From the NCBI RefSeq assembly GCF_001427795.1, contig NZ_LMHJ01000003.1, positions 6,997 through 70,996 on the forward strand: a DNA stretch of 64,000 bases, written 5' to 3'. The notes below the pieces were generated by a model. The model did not search any database. It saw only the letters and a list, made by a program, of their open reading frames with translations, and had not been told where the DNA came from. This document shows positions 52,187 to 61,290 of the stretch, in pieces (position 1 is the stretch's first letter; the number at the start of each line of letters is the position of its first letter). The position numbers and the translations under genes were made by a program. This stretch comes from Nocardioides sp. Root682. GTDB taxonomy: Bacteria > Actinomycetota > Actinomycetes > Propionibacteriales > Nocardioidaceae.

Positions 52187-52188
52187 TC

Positions 52189-53457
52189 ATGGACAAGGCT
52201 CTCAGCGCTCACAAGACGCTCGGCGTCATCTTCGTCGCCCTGCTGGTGCTCGGCGTGTGGCTGACCTATGCGGTGTTCACGAAGAAGTTCACCGACTACG
52301 ACGAGGTCACCCTGCAGACCTCGACCATCGGGCTGCAGCTGCCCAGCCGTGCGGACGTCAAGGTGCGCGGCGTGATCGTCGGCGAGGTGCTCGAAGCGCG
52401 GGCCGGCAACGCTGACGGTGCGGAGCTCACGCTCGGCCTCTACTCCGACAAGATCGACCTGGTCCCGGCCAACGTGACGGGCTCGATCGTGCCCAAGACG
52501 CTGTTCGGCGAGAAGTACGTCTCGCTCGAGGTTCCCGAGACCGGGCCGAGCGGCACGATGAAGGCCGGCGACGTCATCGACCGCACCAAGGTCAGCATCG
52601 AGCTCGAGGCCGTCCTGTCCGACCTCTACCCGCTGCTGCGCACGGTGCAGCCGGCCGACCTCAACCTCACCCTGACCGCGCTGGCGACGGCGCTGGAGGG
52701 TCGCGGCGAGCAGCTCGGACAGAACCTCGAGACGGTCGACACCTACCTCAAGAAGCTCAATCCGCAGATCCCGGCGCTGCTCGAGGACCTCAAGCTCACC
52801 GCCCAGGTGTCCGACACGTACGCCGACATCCTTCCCGAGGTGGCGAAGATCCTCGACAACACGGTCAAGACGACGGGCACGATCGAGGAGAAGGAAGCGG
52901 CGCTGAGCGCGACCCTGCGTGACATCAAGAGCTTCTCGGACACGGCCACGTCCTTCCTCGACGCCAACGCTGCCCGCCTCAAGCGCCTGGGGGAGACCAG
53001 CACGCCGATCCTTCGCGCGGTGGCTCGTTACGCACCGACGATTCCGTGCATGTCCCGATCCATCGTGATCACCCAGGGCCGACTGGCCGAGGCGTTCCGT
53101 GGCTACGAGCTCCACATCGTGCTGGAGACGCTCAAGGACCAGCCGCGCGCCTACACACCGGCCGACCGGCCGATCTTCGGCACCGACACCGGTCCGAACT
53201 GTGCGGGTCTCCCGAACACGCCCTACAGCCAGCAGAACCCTGCTCCGGGCCTGCCGCCGCTCAACGACGGGATGAACGGTGACACGGGGAAGGGCAACTT
53301 CCGGGCTGCGCCGGGTACCTCGGCTTCCGGCTACTACGGCACGCCGGACGACGTCTCGACCCTGCGGTCCCTGCTGACCCAGGAGTACGGCGACGCCGGC
53401 ACCGACTTCAACGTCCTGCTCACCGGACCGATCGTGGCGCAGGGAGGTGCTCGCTGA
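52189..53457 (+). CDS. mceA: Mce family protein A
   Basis: 422 residues: an N-terminal helix (LGVIFVALLVLGVWLTYAVF), then the MCE/MlaD beta domain (LPSRADVKVRGVIVGEVLEA), then a long helical region and a Pro/Gly-rich tail. Mce proteins form hexameric, periplasm-spanning lipid tunnels. ATG 52189 is chosen; a TTG at 52183 also overlaps the yrbEB stop. Confidence 0.9.
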   Translation: MDKALSAHKTLGVIFVALLVLGVWLTYAVFTKKFTDYDEVTLQTSTIGLQLPSRADVKVRGVIVGEVLEARAGNADGAELTLGLYSDKIDLVPANVTGSIVPKTLFGEKYVSLEVPETGPSGTMKAGDVIDRTKVSIELEAVLSDLYPLLRTVQPADLNLTLTALATALEGRGEQLGQNLETVDTYLKKLNPQIPALLEDLKLTAQVSDTYADILPEVAKILDNTVKTTGTIEEKEAALSATLRDIKSFSDTATSFLDANAARLKRLGETSTPILRAVARYAPTIPCMSRSIVITQGRLAEAFRGYELHIVLETLKDQPRAYTPADRPIFGTDTGPNCAGLPNTPYSQQNPAPGLPPLNDGMNGDTGKGNFRAAPGTSASGYYGTPDDVSTLRSLLTQEYGDAGTDFNVLLTGPIVAQGGAR

Positions 53458-54515
53458 TGGCCGTTCGCGGACTCGACAAGAAGACGAGCGGTGACCTCGT
53501 CCGGTTGATCATCTTCATGGTGACCACGGCGCTGGCGACCGGCGTCCTGGTCATCACGATCGGCAACCTCTCCTTCGGTGCCACCAAGGAGTACGCCGCC
53601 GAGTTCGTCGACGCGACCGGCGTCAACAAGGGCGACGACATCCGGATCGCGGGGGTCAAGGTCGGCACGGTGCAGAAGGTCGAGGTCCTCGGCGTCGACC
53701 GTGCCAAGGTCACCTTCAACGTCGACGCCGACACGGTCATCGACCAGGCCACGCACGCCAGCATCCGCTACCGCAACCTGATCGGGCAGCGCTACATCTC
53801 GCTGACCCAGGACGGGAACGGCGGCGAACGCCTGGACGAGGGCGACGCCCTGCCGGTGTCCCGCACCAAGCCCGCGCTCGACCTGACCGTCCTGTTCAAC
53901 GGGTTCAAGCCGCTCTTCCAGGCGCTGTCGCCCGACGACATCAACAAGCTGTCGTTCGAGATCGTCCAGGTCTTCCAGGGCGAGGGCGGCACGGTGGAGG
54001 GCCTGCTCGGCAGCACCGCCTCGATCACCCAGACGCTCGCGGACCGCGACAAGGTGATCGGCGAGCTGCTCGACAACCTCGACTACGTCCTGGACCACGT
54101 CGCGGACCGCGACGAGCAGCTGACCCAGCTCATCGACAGCTTCCGTGGCCTCATCGGTGGGCTCAACGACGACCGGGAGGCGATCTTGTCCTCGCTCGAG
54201 TCGATCTCGGAGCTCTCGGTGCAGACCGCCGCCCTCGTGACCGACATCAAGGACCCGCTCGTCAAGGACATCAAGGAGCTGCGGCAGGTGGCCACCAACC
54301 TCGACCGCAACCGCAAGGAGATCGACCGCGCACTCCAGGTGCTGCCGATCAAGCTCACCAAGATCGGTCGTACGGCGACGTACGGGTCGTGGTTCAACTT
54401 CTACCTGTGCCACTTCAAGGCGACCGTCAAGCTCCCCGGCGCTGCTGCGCTGCCTCCGGTGGGTTACACCGTCGGCGCCAAGCGCTGCGGGCTCGCACGG
54501 GAGGTGGGCCAGTGA
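53457..54515 (+). CDS. mceB: Mce family protein B
   Basis: 352 residues: membrane anchor near 17-40, MlaD domain with YAAEFVDATGVNKGDDIRIAGVKVGTVQKVEVL, then coiled helices (about 130-300). The ATG shares its A with the mceA stop (TGATG). Confidence 0.92.
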   Translation: MAVRGLDKKTSGDLVRLIIFMVTTALATGVLVITIGNLSFGATKEYAAEFVDATGVNKGDDIRIAGVKVGTVQKVEVLGVDRAKVTFNVDADTVIDQATHASIRYRNLIGQRYISLTQDGNGGERLDEGDALPVSRTKPALDLTVLFNGFKPLFQALSPDDINKLSFEIVQVFQGEGGTVEGLLGSTASITQTLADRDKVIGELLDNLDYVLDHVADRDEQLTQLIDSFRGLIGGLNDDREAILSSLESISELSVQTAALVTDIKDPLVKDIKELRQVATNLDRNRKEIDRALQVLPIKLTKIGRTATYGSWFNFYLCHFKATVKLPGAAALPPVGYTVGAKRCGLAREVGQ

Positions 54516-55486
54516 TCCCCTTCCGCGAACGCAACCCCGTCGTGGTGGGCGCGGTCAGCATCGCCACGCTCCTCCTGTTGCTCGTGGCCGCGCTGCGTGC
54601 CCAGGACCTTCCGCTGATCGGCGGCGGCGACACCTACTACGCCTCCTTCTCCGAGGCGGGTGGGCTCAAGGTCAAGGACGAGGTGCGCATCTCCGGCGTC
54701 CGCGTCGGTCAGGTGACCTCGATGGAGCTGGACGGGAACTCCGTCAAGGTCGGCTTCCAGGTCAAGACCGATGCCGAGTTCGGCGACCAGACCCGCGCGG
54801 ACATCAAGGTGAAGACGATCCTCGGGTCGATGTTCGTCGCGCTCACCCCGGCCGGTCAGGGCCAGCTCGCCGAGGGCGCGGTCATCCCGAAGGACCGCAC
54901 CACCTCGCCCTTCGACATCGTCGAGGCGTTCTCGGGCCTTGCCGAGACCTCGGCCGACATCGACACCGACCAGCTCGCCGCGTCCCTGACGACGCTCGCC
55001 GAGCTGACCCGCAACACCCCCGAGGAGTTCCGGGCCGCCCTCGACGGCGTATCGGCCCTGTCCGAGGTGGTGGCCTCGCGTGATGACGAGATCAACTCGT
55101 TGCTCAAGAACCTGAACCGGGTCTCGACGGTGCTCGATGCCCGGGACGAGGACATCGTGGCCCTGATGGCCGACGCGGACAGCCTGTTCAAGGCGCTGCT
55201 CCTCCGCAAGGCCCAGATCCACCGGTTGCTGGAGTCGACGACGACCCTGAGCACCAAGCTCACCGGCCTGATCCGGGAGACCCGCGCTGACCTCAAGCCG
55301 GCCCTGGACCACCTCGATTCCGTGCTCCAGGTGATCAAGAAGAACGAGGACAATCTCGAGTTGTCGATCAAGACGATGGCGCCCTTCTACCGGGTCTTCG
55401 CCAGCACGCTCGGCAACGGGCCCTGGTTCGACACCTTCCTGTTCAACCTGCCGCCTGTTCCGGGACCGGGGGTGGGTGTCGGATGA
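54512..55486 (+). CDS. mceC: Mce family protein C
   Basis: 324 residues: anchor VVGAVSIATLLLLLVAAL, MlaD domain YYASFSEAGGLKVKDEVRISGVRVGQVTSM, then a helical needle-like region. GTG start overlaps mceB (GTGA). Confidence 0.92.
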   Translation: MIPFRERNPVVVGAVSIATLLLLLVAALRAQDLPLIGGGDTYYASFSEAGGLKVKDEVRISGVRVGQVTSMELDGNSVKVGFQVKTDAEFGDQTRADIKVKTILGSMFVALTPAGQGQLAEGAVIPKDRTTSPFDIVEAFSGLAETSADIDTDQLAASLTTLAELTRNTPEEFRAALDGVSALSEVVASRDDEINSLLKNLNRVSTVLDARDEDIVALMADADSLFKALLLRKAQIHRLLESTTTLSTKLTGLIRETRADLKPALDHLDSVLQVIKKNEDNLELSIKTMAPFYRVFASTLGNGPWFDTFLFNLPPVPGPGVGVG

Positions 55487-56628
55487 CGACCGAGGTGAGT
55501 GCGCTGCGGCGCTGGCTGCCGCTGGCCGTGATCGGCCTGCTGATCATCAGCGGCCTGGTCTGGCTGTTCGGCAGCGGTGGCGGCACGAAGACCGTGACCG
55601 CCCACTTCCCGCGTGCGGTGTCGATCTACGAAGGCAGCGACGTCCGGGTCCTCGGCGTCACTGTCGGACGGGTCACCGAGGTCGTGCCGGAGGGCACCCA
55701 GGTCAAGGTCGTGATGACCTACGACGAGGACCTGAAGCTCCCTCAGGACGCCGAGGCCGTCATCGTCTCGCCGTCCGTCGTGGGTGACCGCTACATCCAG
55801 CTGACCCCGGCCTACGAGTCGGGCGCCGTGATGGCTGACAACACCGTGATCAAGGTGGACAAGACCGCGATCCCGCTCGAGCTCGACCAGGTCTTCTCCA
55901 GCATCGACCGGCTCACCGTGGCGATCGGCCCTGACGGGGCCAACCGCGACGGCGCGCTGACCGACCTCCTGGAGCAGACCGCGAAGAACTTCGGTGGTCA
56001 GGGCGAGCAGTTCAACCAGACCATCAAGGACTTCGGTCGGTTCAGCGAGACGCTCGACAACAACAAGGACGATCTCTTCGAGTCCGCAGAGCAGCTCGAG
56101 GGCTTCATCAAGACCCTCGCCGACAACGACGACACCGTGCGCGGCTTCAACAAGTCGCTCGGCGACGTGTCGAGCCTGCTCTCTGACGAGCGGCAGGAGC
56201 TGACCACGGCCCTGAGCAACCTGGGCGTCGCCCTCGACGAGGTAGGCAGCTTCGTCAAGACGAACCGCGACGTGTTGGGCCGCAACATCAAGGACGTGAA
56301 CCGGGTGGCGAAGGTCCTGGTTCGCCAGCGCGCTGCCCTCGACGAGATCCTCGAGGCCGGTCCGCTGGCGCTGACGAACCTCTACCACACCTACAACCCG
56401 GGCAACGGCACGCTCGACACCAACGCCAACATCGGCAACCTGGTGAACGAGCTGACGTCGAACCCTGCCGACCTGCTCTGCACGCTGGTCGCCTCCCAGG
56501 ACGCGGACGGCAACCTGTGCGACCTGATCGGAGGGTTGCTGCCCCGCAGCGCTCCCTTCGGCACCGGGTCCTGGCACACCCAGCCCTACGACCCGAGCCT
56601 CAACGGACTCGTGGAGGTCGGCCGATGA
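55483..56628 (+). CDS. mceD: Mce family protein D
   Basis: 381 residues: anchor LPLAVIGLLIISGLVWLF, MlaD domain AHFPRAVSIYEGSDVRVLGVTVGRVTEV, helices, and a cysteine pair near the C-terminus (DLLCTLV, NLCDLIGG). ATG overlaps mceC (ATGA). Confidence 0.92.
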   Translation: MTTEVSALRRWLPLAVIGLLIISGLVWLFGSGGGTKTVTAHFPRAVSIYEGSDVRVLGVTVGRVTEVVPEGTQVKVVMTYDEDLKLPQDAEAVIVSPSVVGDRYIQLTPAYESGAVMADNTVIKVDKTAIPLELDQVFSSIDRLTVAIGPDGANRDGALTDLLEQTAKNFGGQGEQFNQTIKDFGRFSETLDNNKDDLFESAEQLEGFIKTLADNDDTVRGFNKSLGDVSSLLSDERQELTTALSNLGVALDEVGSFVKTNRDVLGRNIKDVNRVAKVLVRQRAALDEILEAGPLALTNLYHTYNPGNGTLDTNANIGNLVNELTSNPADLLCTLVASQDADGNLCDLIGGLLPRSAPFGTGSWHTQPYDPSLNGLVEVGR

Positions 56629-58061
56629 CCCGCGCGAAGACTGGACTCCGCTCCCGGATGCGCGCTGCCGCACTGCTCGCACTCGGCATGGTGCTGATGT
56701 CCGGCTGCGACTTCGACGTCTACCAGCTCCCGCTACCGGGTGGCGCGGACACGGGTGACAACCCGATCCAGGTCAAGGTCACGTTCGACGACGTCCTCGA
56801 CCTGGTGCCGATGTCCTCGGTCAAGGTCAACGACGTGTCGGTCGGACAGGTGAAGGACGTCGAGCTCGACGGCTACAAGGCCGTCGTCACGCTCGAGCTG
56901 CGCGGCGACACGGAGCTTCCCGACAACCCGGTCGCGTCGATCCGGCAGACCAGCCTGTTGGGAGAGAAGTTCGTCTCGCTCGCTCCGCCGAGCACCGGCG
57001 CCACCGGCAAGCTGTCCGACGGAGACGTCATCAAGAAGGGCGGACGCAACCCCGAGGTCGAAGAGGTCCTGGGTGCCCTCAGCCTGGTCCTCAACGGCGG
57101 CGGCGTCGCGCAGCTCAAGACGATCGCCTCCGAGCTCAACCTGGCTCTCGAGGGCCGGGAGGACTCGGCGAAGTCCGTCCTGACCCAGGTCTCCTCGCTC
57201 GTGTCGCAGCTCGACGAGCGCAAGGGCGACATCGTCAACGCGATCGAGTCGATCAACCGGCTCGCCGTCACTGCCCGCACCCACCAGAAGAGCATCGACA
57301 CCGCTCTCGAGGAGCTCCCGAGCGCGCTCGACTCGCTCGACCGCCAGCGCGAGGACCTCGTGGCGATGCTGCAGGGACTCACCAAGCTCAGTGACGTCGG
57401 TGTCCGGGTCATCCAGACGACGCAGACCGCGACCGTCAACTCGCTGCGGGCGCTCGACCCGATCCTCACGCAGATCTCCAAGGCAGGCGACGACTTCGTC
57501 GACGGGTTCAGCACCTTCCTGACCTTCCCGTTCATCGACGAGGCGGTCGGACGTGACCCGGCGGTGGCCAACAACCTCCACATGGGCGACTACGTCAACC
57601 TCTCCATCGACCTGCAGCTCGACCTCGGGAACCTGGACATCCCCGATCTCGTCTGCATCCCGATCAACGAGCTCCCGGACTCGCCGCTCGACGAGCTCAT
57701 CGACCTCAAGGACCTCTGTGCCGGCGCGACCAAGGCGCTGCAGAGCTGCCTCAAGACGCCGCCCGACGCGGCCGCCTGCGCGAAGCTCCCGCAGTACCTC
57801 CTCGACAACGTCTGCGACGCGGTCCAGCTGCTGTGCGCCCTCACCGGTGGCGCGAGCTCCGGGAGCGCGGCCAGCAACCCGATCCAGGACCTGCTGAACA
57901 GCGTGCTGAAGGGCGGTGGGCTGGGTCGACCCGCGCCGGGTGCGTCCAGCGACGCCAACGCCATGTGGCGCGACTTCGACCACGCCTATGACACCGACAT
58001 GGTGAGCCTGTACGCCGGCCCGCTGACCACGTCCGGCACAGCTCGGAGGGCAGCCCAGTGA
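56625..58061 (+). CDS. mceE: Mce family lipoprotein E
   Basis: 478 residues. The N-terminus ends in a lipobox (LMSGC), so Cys28 would be acylated; MceE homologues are the usual lipoprotein of the set. MlaD domain VKVTFDDVLDLVPMSSVKVNDVSVGQVKDVEL, helices, then a cysteine-rich C-terminal segment (LVCIP, LCAGATKALQSC, AACAKL, NVCDAVQLLC). ATG overlaps mceD. Confidence 0.92.
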   Translation: MTRAKTGLRSRMRAAALLALGMVLMSGCDFDVYQLPLPGGADTGDNPIQVKVTFDDVLDLVPMSSVKVNDVSVGQVKDVELDGYKAVVTLELRGDTELPDNPVASIRQTSLLGEKFVSLAPPSTGATGKLSDGDVIKKGGRNPEVEEVLGALSLVLNGGGVAQLKTIASELNLALEGREDSAKSVLTQVSSLVSQLDERKGDIVNAIESINRLAVTARTHQKSIDTALEELPSALDSLDRQREDLVAMLQGLTKLSDVGVRVIQTTQTATVNSLRALDPILTQISKAGDDFVDGFSTFLTFPFIDEAVGRDPAVANNLHMGDYVNLSIDLQLDLGNLDIPDLVCIPINELPDSPLDELIDLKDLCAGATKALQSCLKTPPDAAACAKLPQYLLDNVCDAVQLLCALTGGASSGSAASNPIQDLLNSVLKGGGLGRPAPGASSDANAMWRDFDHAYDTDMVSLYAGPLTTSGTARRAAQ

Positions 58062-59368
58062 TCACCCGTCGTACCCGGATCCAGCTGGTCATCTTCGCGA
58101 TCATCACGCTCGTCGGCGTCTCGTTCGTCGGGGCCCGCTACGCCAAGCTCGACCGCCTGGTCATCGACCGCGACTACACCGTGACGGCGCACTACCCGCA
58201 GTCCGGCGGCATCTTCACCGGTGCGGAGGTCACCTACCGCGGCGTCGGCATCGGCCGGGTCGGGGACCTCGTCCTCACCGAGGACGGCGTCGACGTCAAG
58301 CTCGACATCGACAAGAAGTGGGACAAGATCCCGCGCGACACGCTCGCGCTGGTCGGCAACAAGTCGGCGGTCGGTGAGCAGTACGTCGAGCTGCAGCCGA
58401 AGACCGACGACGGGCCCTACCTCGTCGACGGCTCCGAGATCGACGACGTCGCCACCCCGCTGGCCACGGAGAAGATTCTGGGCGACCTGTCGGCGACGGT
58501 CGGCAGCATCGATCGCGATGCCCTGCGCACCACCATCGAGGAGCTGGGCACCGCCTTCGGCGGCACCGGCCCCGACCTGCAGAAGATCATCGACACGGGC
58601 AACTCGTTCATCGAGACGGCCAGCGACAACTTCGACATCACCACCGCCCTGATCCGCGACAGCAACACCGTGTTGCGCGGTCAGCTCGCCTCGGAGTCCT
58701 CGTTGCGGACCTTCGCGACGCAGCTCTCGGCGTTCTCGACGGCACTGGCCGGCGCCGACGGCTCGTTGCGCAAGGTCATCGACTCGGGCTCGCTCGCGGC
58801 CACCCAGCTGCGCACCTTCCTCGAGCAGAACGGCGTCGAGCTCAGTGAGCTGCTCGCCAACGTCGTCGCCACCAACGACGTCGTGGTCAAGCACCTGCCC
58901 GGGCTCAAGCAGCTGCTCGTCGTCTACCCCTGGGCAGTCCTCGGCGGCATGGTGGTCGTCGGGAAGCGCTCCAAGGCTGCCGGCGGCTCCGGGTTCTGGG
59001 ATGCCCACTTCGGTCTCATCCTCCAGGCCGAGCTGCCCACGCCCGGTGGCCACGCGCTGTGCCGCGACGGCTACCTGACGGACCGCCGCAACCCCGAGTC
59101 GGAACGCGGCGACATCCCGATGGAGTACGACGTGCGCTGCAACGAGCCCATCACCAAGAGCAACCCGCGCGGTCCGCAGAACCTGCCGCGCGTGGCGCCT
59201 GACATGACCGGGACCTCCCAGGTCGTCGCCGGCTACGACGAGACCACGGGCGAGCTGACTTGGGGCGCTCCGGCAGACTCGTCGGCGACGCGGGGTAACG
59301 TGGCTCCGCCGTCGCTCGGAGGAGACTCCTGGAAGTGGCTGTACCTGCAACCGATGCTCGACCACTAG
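58058..59368 (+). CDS. mceF: Mce family protein F
   Basis: 436 residues: anchor QLVIFAIITLVGVSFVGARYA, MlaD domain AHYPQSGGIFTGAEVTYRGVGIGRVGDLVL, long helical region and a C-terminal tail with two cysteines. GTG overlaps mceE (GTGA). Last Mce ring protein of the operon. Confidence 0.92.
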   Translation: MITRRTRIQLVIFAIITLVGVSFVGARYAKLDRLVIDRDYTVTAHYPQSGGIFTGAEVTYRGVGIGRVGDLVLTEDGVDVKLDIDKKWDKIPRDTLALVGNKSAVGEQYVELQPKTDDGPYLVDGSEIDDVATPLATEKILGDLSATVGSIDRDALRTTIEELGTAFGGTGPDLQKIIDTGNSFIETASDNFDITTALIRDSNTVLRGQLASESSLRTFATQLSAFSTALAGADGSLRKVIDSGSLAATQLRTFLEQNGVELSELLANVVATNDVVVKHLPGLKQLLVVYPWAVLGGMVVVGKRSKAAGGSGFWDAHFGLILQAELPTPGGHALCRDGYLTDRRNPESERGDIPMEYDVRCNEPITKSNPRGPQNLPRVAPDMTGTSQVVAGYDETTGELTWGAPADSSATRGNVAPPSLGGDSWKWLYLQPMLDH

Positions 59369-59380
59369 GGGACTTGTCGC

Positions 59381-60130
59381 GTGACCGCTGAAGAAATCTC
59401 AACGGCACGCAGCACCACCCCGAATGCACGGTTCCGTTGGGGCATTCTCGGGTTGCTGCTGGGTGTGCTCGTCGCCGGGCTCGGCGTCTCGGCCTACCTC
59501 GTCCTCGACAAGGGTGTCGGCTCCAACCCGGCCAGCAAGCTGGGCTCCCTGTTCGAGTCCGGGTCCGACCCCGCGAAGGGCCGCGAGCAGGCGCTGGCTG
59601 CTGCCCGCACGTTCGTGCAGCGCTTCAACACCTATGGCCCGGACATGCTCGAGACCGACGGGACGATGCCGGAGTACTCAGCGGTCGGTGAGCTGATGAC
59701 GGCCAAGTTCGCCAAGATCTTCAAGGACAACGCGGGCTACGCGGCCCAGGTCGTCAAGGACACCGGGATCGACCGGAAGGGGACGGTGTACGCCGTCGGC
59801 GTCGCCTCCATCGACAACGACTCCTCCGAGCTCCTCGTCGCCGGGATCGTCAACTTCTCCTACCCGGACCCGAAGAAGACGGGTGAGCGCATCGAGTTCG
59901 CCCCCCTGCGCTTCCGCTACCAGGTGTCCCTGGTGAAGAGCGGTGGATCGTGGAAGGTCGACGACCTCGACGACCTGGATGACGAGCTGCCCTCTTTCGG
60001 GGAGGCCTCGATCCCGCAGGGTGCGCCGTCGTCCGACCCGTCCGGTCAGCCGTCGGGCAGCCCCTCGGGTGACCCGTCCGCGGACCCGTCGACCGATCCC
60101 AGCCCCACGACGTCCGGGACGGGGGAGTGA
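59381..60130 (+). CDS. Mce-associated membrane protein
   Basis: 249 residues with one helix (about 20-42) and an extracytoplasmic SnoaL/NTF2-like domain (REQALAAARTFVQRFNTYGPDML ... VKSGGSWKVDDLDDL), then a Pro/Ser/Asp-rich tail. It resembles the Mam proteins encoded behind mce genes, which stabilise the complex. GTG start 12 bases after mceF. Confidence 0.82.
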   Translation: MTAEEISTARSTTPNARFRWGILGLLLGVLVAGLGVSAYLVLDKGVGSNPASKLGSLFESGSDPAKGREQALAAARTFVQRFNTYGPDMLETDGTMPEYSAVGELMTAKFAKIFKDNAGYAAQVVKDTGIDRKGTVYAVGVASIDNDSSELLVAGIVNFSYPDPKKTGERIEFAPLRFRYQVSLVKSGGSWKVDDLDDLDDELPSFGEASIPQGAPSSDPSGQPSGSPSGDPSADPSTDPSPTTSGTGE

Positions 60131-60132
60131 CG

Positions 60133-61026
60133 ATGAGCGTGAACAACTACGACCTGCTGAACGTCGACGAGTCAGCCACGGCAGACGAGATCCGCGCCGC
60201 CTGGAAGGCCGCGATCGCCGACCTCGACCCGAGCGACCGACGGTTCCGGGCCTACAACGACGCGGCCGGCGTCCTGCTCGACGAGGAGAAGCGGGCGTCG
60301 TACGACGCCGGCCTCGTGCAGGCACGGATCGAGGCCGAGGCAACGCAGGAGCCGCCTGCGGCTGCCGACGTCACCCCCGTCGACGTGACCCCTGTCGACG
60401 GGACCCCTGTCGACGCGGCTGCGAAGCCGGACACGACGGCTGCCGCAGCGCAGGTCGACTCCGGCGATGCGAAGACGGGGTCCGCGCCGGGCCCGAGCGT
60501 CGGCACCCTGGTCGGAGTCGGGATCGCGGCCGCGCTCTCGTTCCTGATCGCGGTCGGACTGTTCGCCGTGGTCAGCGTCCGTGGCGACGACCTGCCGAGC
60601 GCGGTCGCCGAGCGGAGGACGGACCAGGACAAGATCACCCTGGCGGTGGAGGGCGCGGCGGAGCGGATGGTCGCTCCGGTGCTGTCGTACAACCACAAGA
60701 CGATGGACGAGGACCTCGCGCGCCTCAAGGGCTTCCTCACCACCAAGATGGCCGACAAGCAGTCGGCTGCCTGGCCCGAGCTGACCAAGGAAGCCCAGGC
60801 GCAGCAGATCGTGGTGGAGGCGACCCCGACCGGGACTGCCCTCACCCGCGTGGACCCGAACGGCAAGCGGGCCACCGTGGTGGTCTTCATCAACCAGTAC
60901 GTCGAGAAGAAGTCGACGGAGCCGTTCGTGCTGCACATGTGGGCGACCATGTCGCTGGTGCGCGAGGGCGGGGCCGACGGTCGCTGGCTGCTCGACGACC
61001 TGTGCACCGACGACACCTGCGGCTGA
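60133..61026 (+). CDS. Mce-associated protein with N-terminal J-like domain lacking HPD
   Basis: 297 residues. Residues 5-60 (NYDLLNVDESATADEIRAAW ... EEKRASYDAG) follow the helix pattern of a DnaJ J domain, but the HPD tripeptide is replaced by LDP (31-33). Next come a TPVD-type repeat linker, a transmembrane helix (about 123-149) and an extracytoplasmic Mam-like domain ending in a Cys pair (DDLCTDDTCG). ATG 60133 has GGGGGAG 5 bases upstream; a GTG at 60127 overlaps the previous stop. It may be a membrane scaffold for the Mce complex rather than an Hsp70 activator. Confidence 0.72.
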   Translation: MSVNNYDLLNVDESATADEIRAAWKAAIADLDPSDRRFRAYNDAAGVLLDEEKRASYDAGLVQARIEAEATQEPPAAADVTPVDVTPVDGTPVDAAAKPDTTAAAAQVDSGDAKTGSAPGPSVGTLVGVGIAAALSFLIAVGLFAVVSVRGDDLPSAVAERRTDQDKITLAVEGAAERMVAPVLSYNHKTMDEDLARLKGFLTTKMADKQSAAWPELTKEAQAQQIVVEATPTGTALTRVDPNGKRATVVVFINQYVEKKSTEPFVLHMWATMSLVREGGADGRWLLDDLCTDDTCG

Positions 61027-61161
61027 TCTCACCCGCCTGAGCCCCGGGCACGACGGCGGGGATGCTTGACGACGGGCGGCTCGCGAAGCATGATCGGCGC
61101 ACCGGTTTCCGTGCGCGATGACGGCGGCCGCTCCTCGACTGTGTGAAGTTGCGCAGCCGGT

Positions 61162-61190
61162 ATTGTTGAGCGCGCCCAGTTCATGTATCG
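61162..61190 (+). promoter_or_regulatory. Candidate rpoB promoter
   Basis: TTGTTG (61162-61167), 17-base spacer, TATCGT (61185-61190), about 100 bases before rpoB. The 264-base spacer 61027-61290 holds no gene. Confidence 0.5.
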
Positions 61191-61290
61191 TGGGTCCTTG
61201 CGCCTGCCCTCAGATGCGCTTCGGCCTGCCCGGTGGCCGATGTGTGGTGGGACGGCGTAATCGAAGAGTCGAACCGTCGAAGGACAACTC

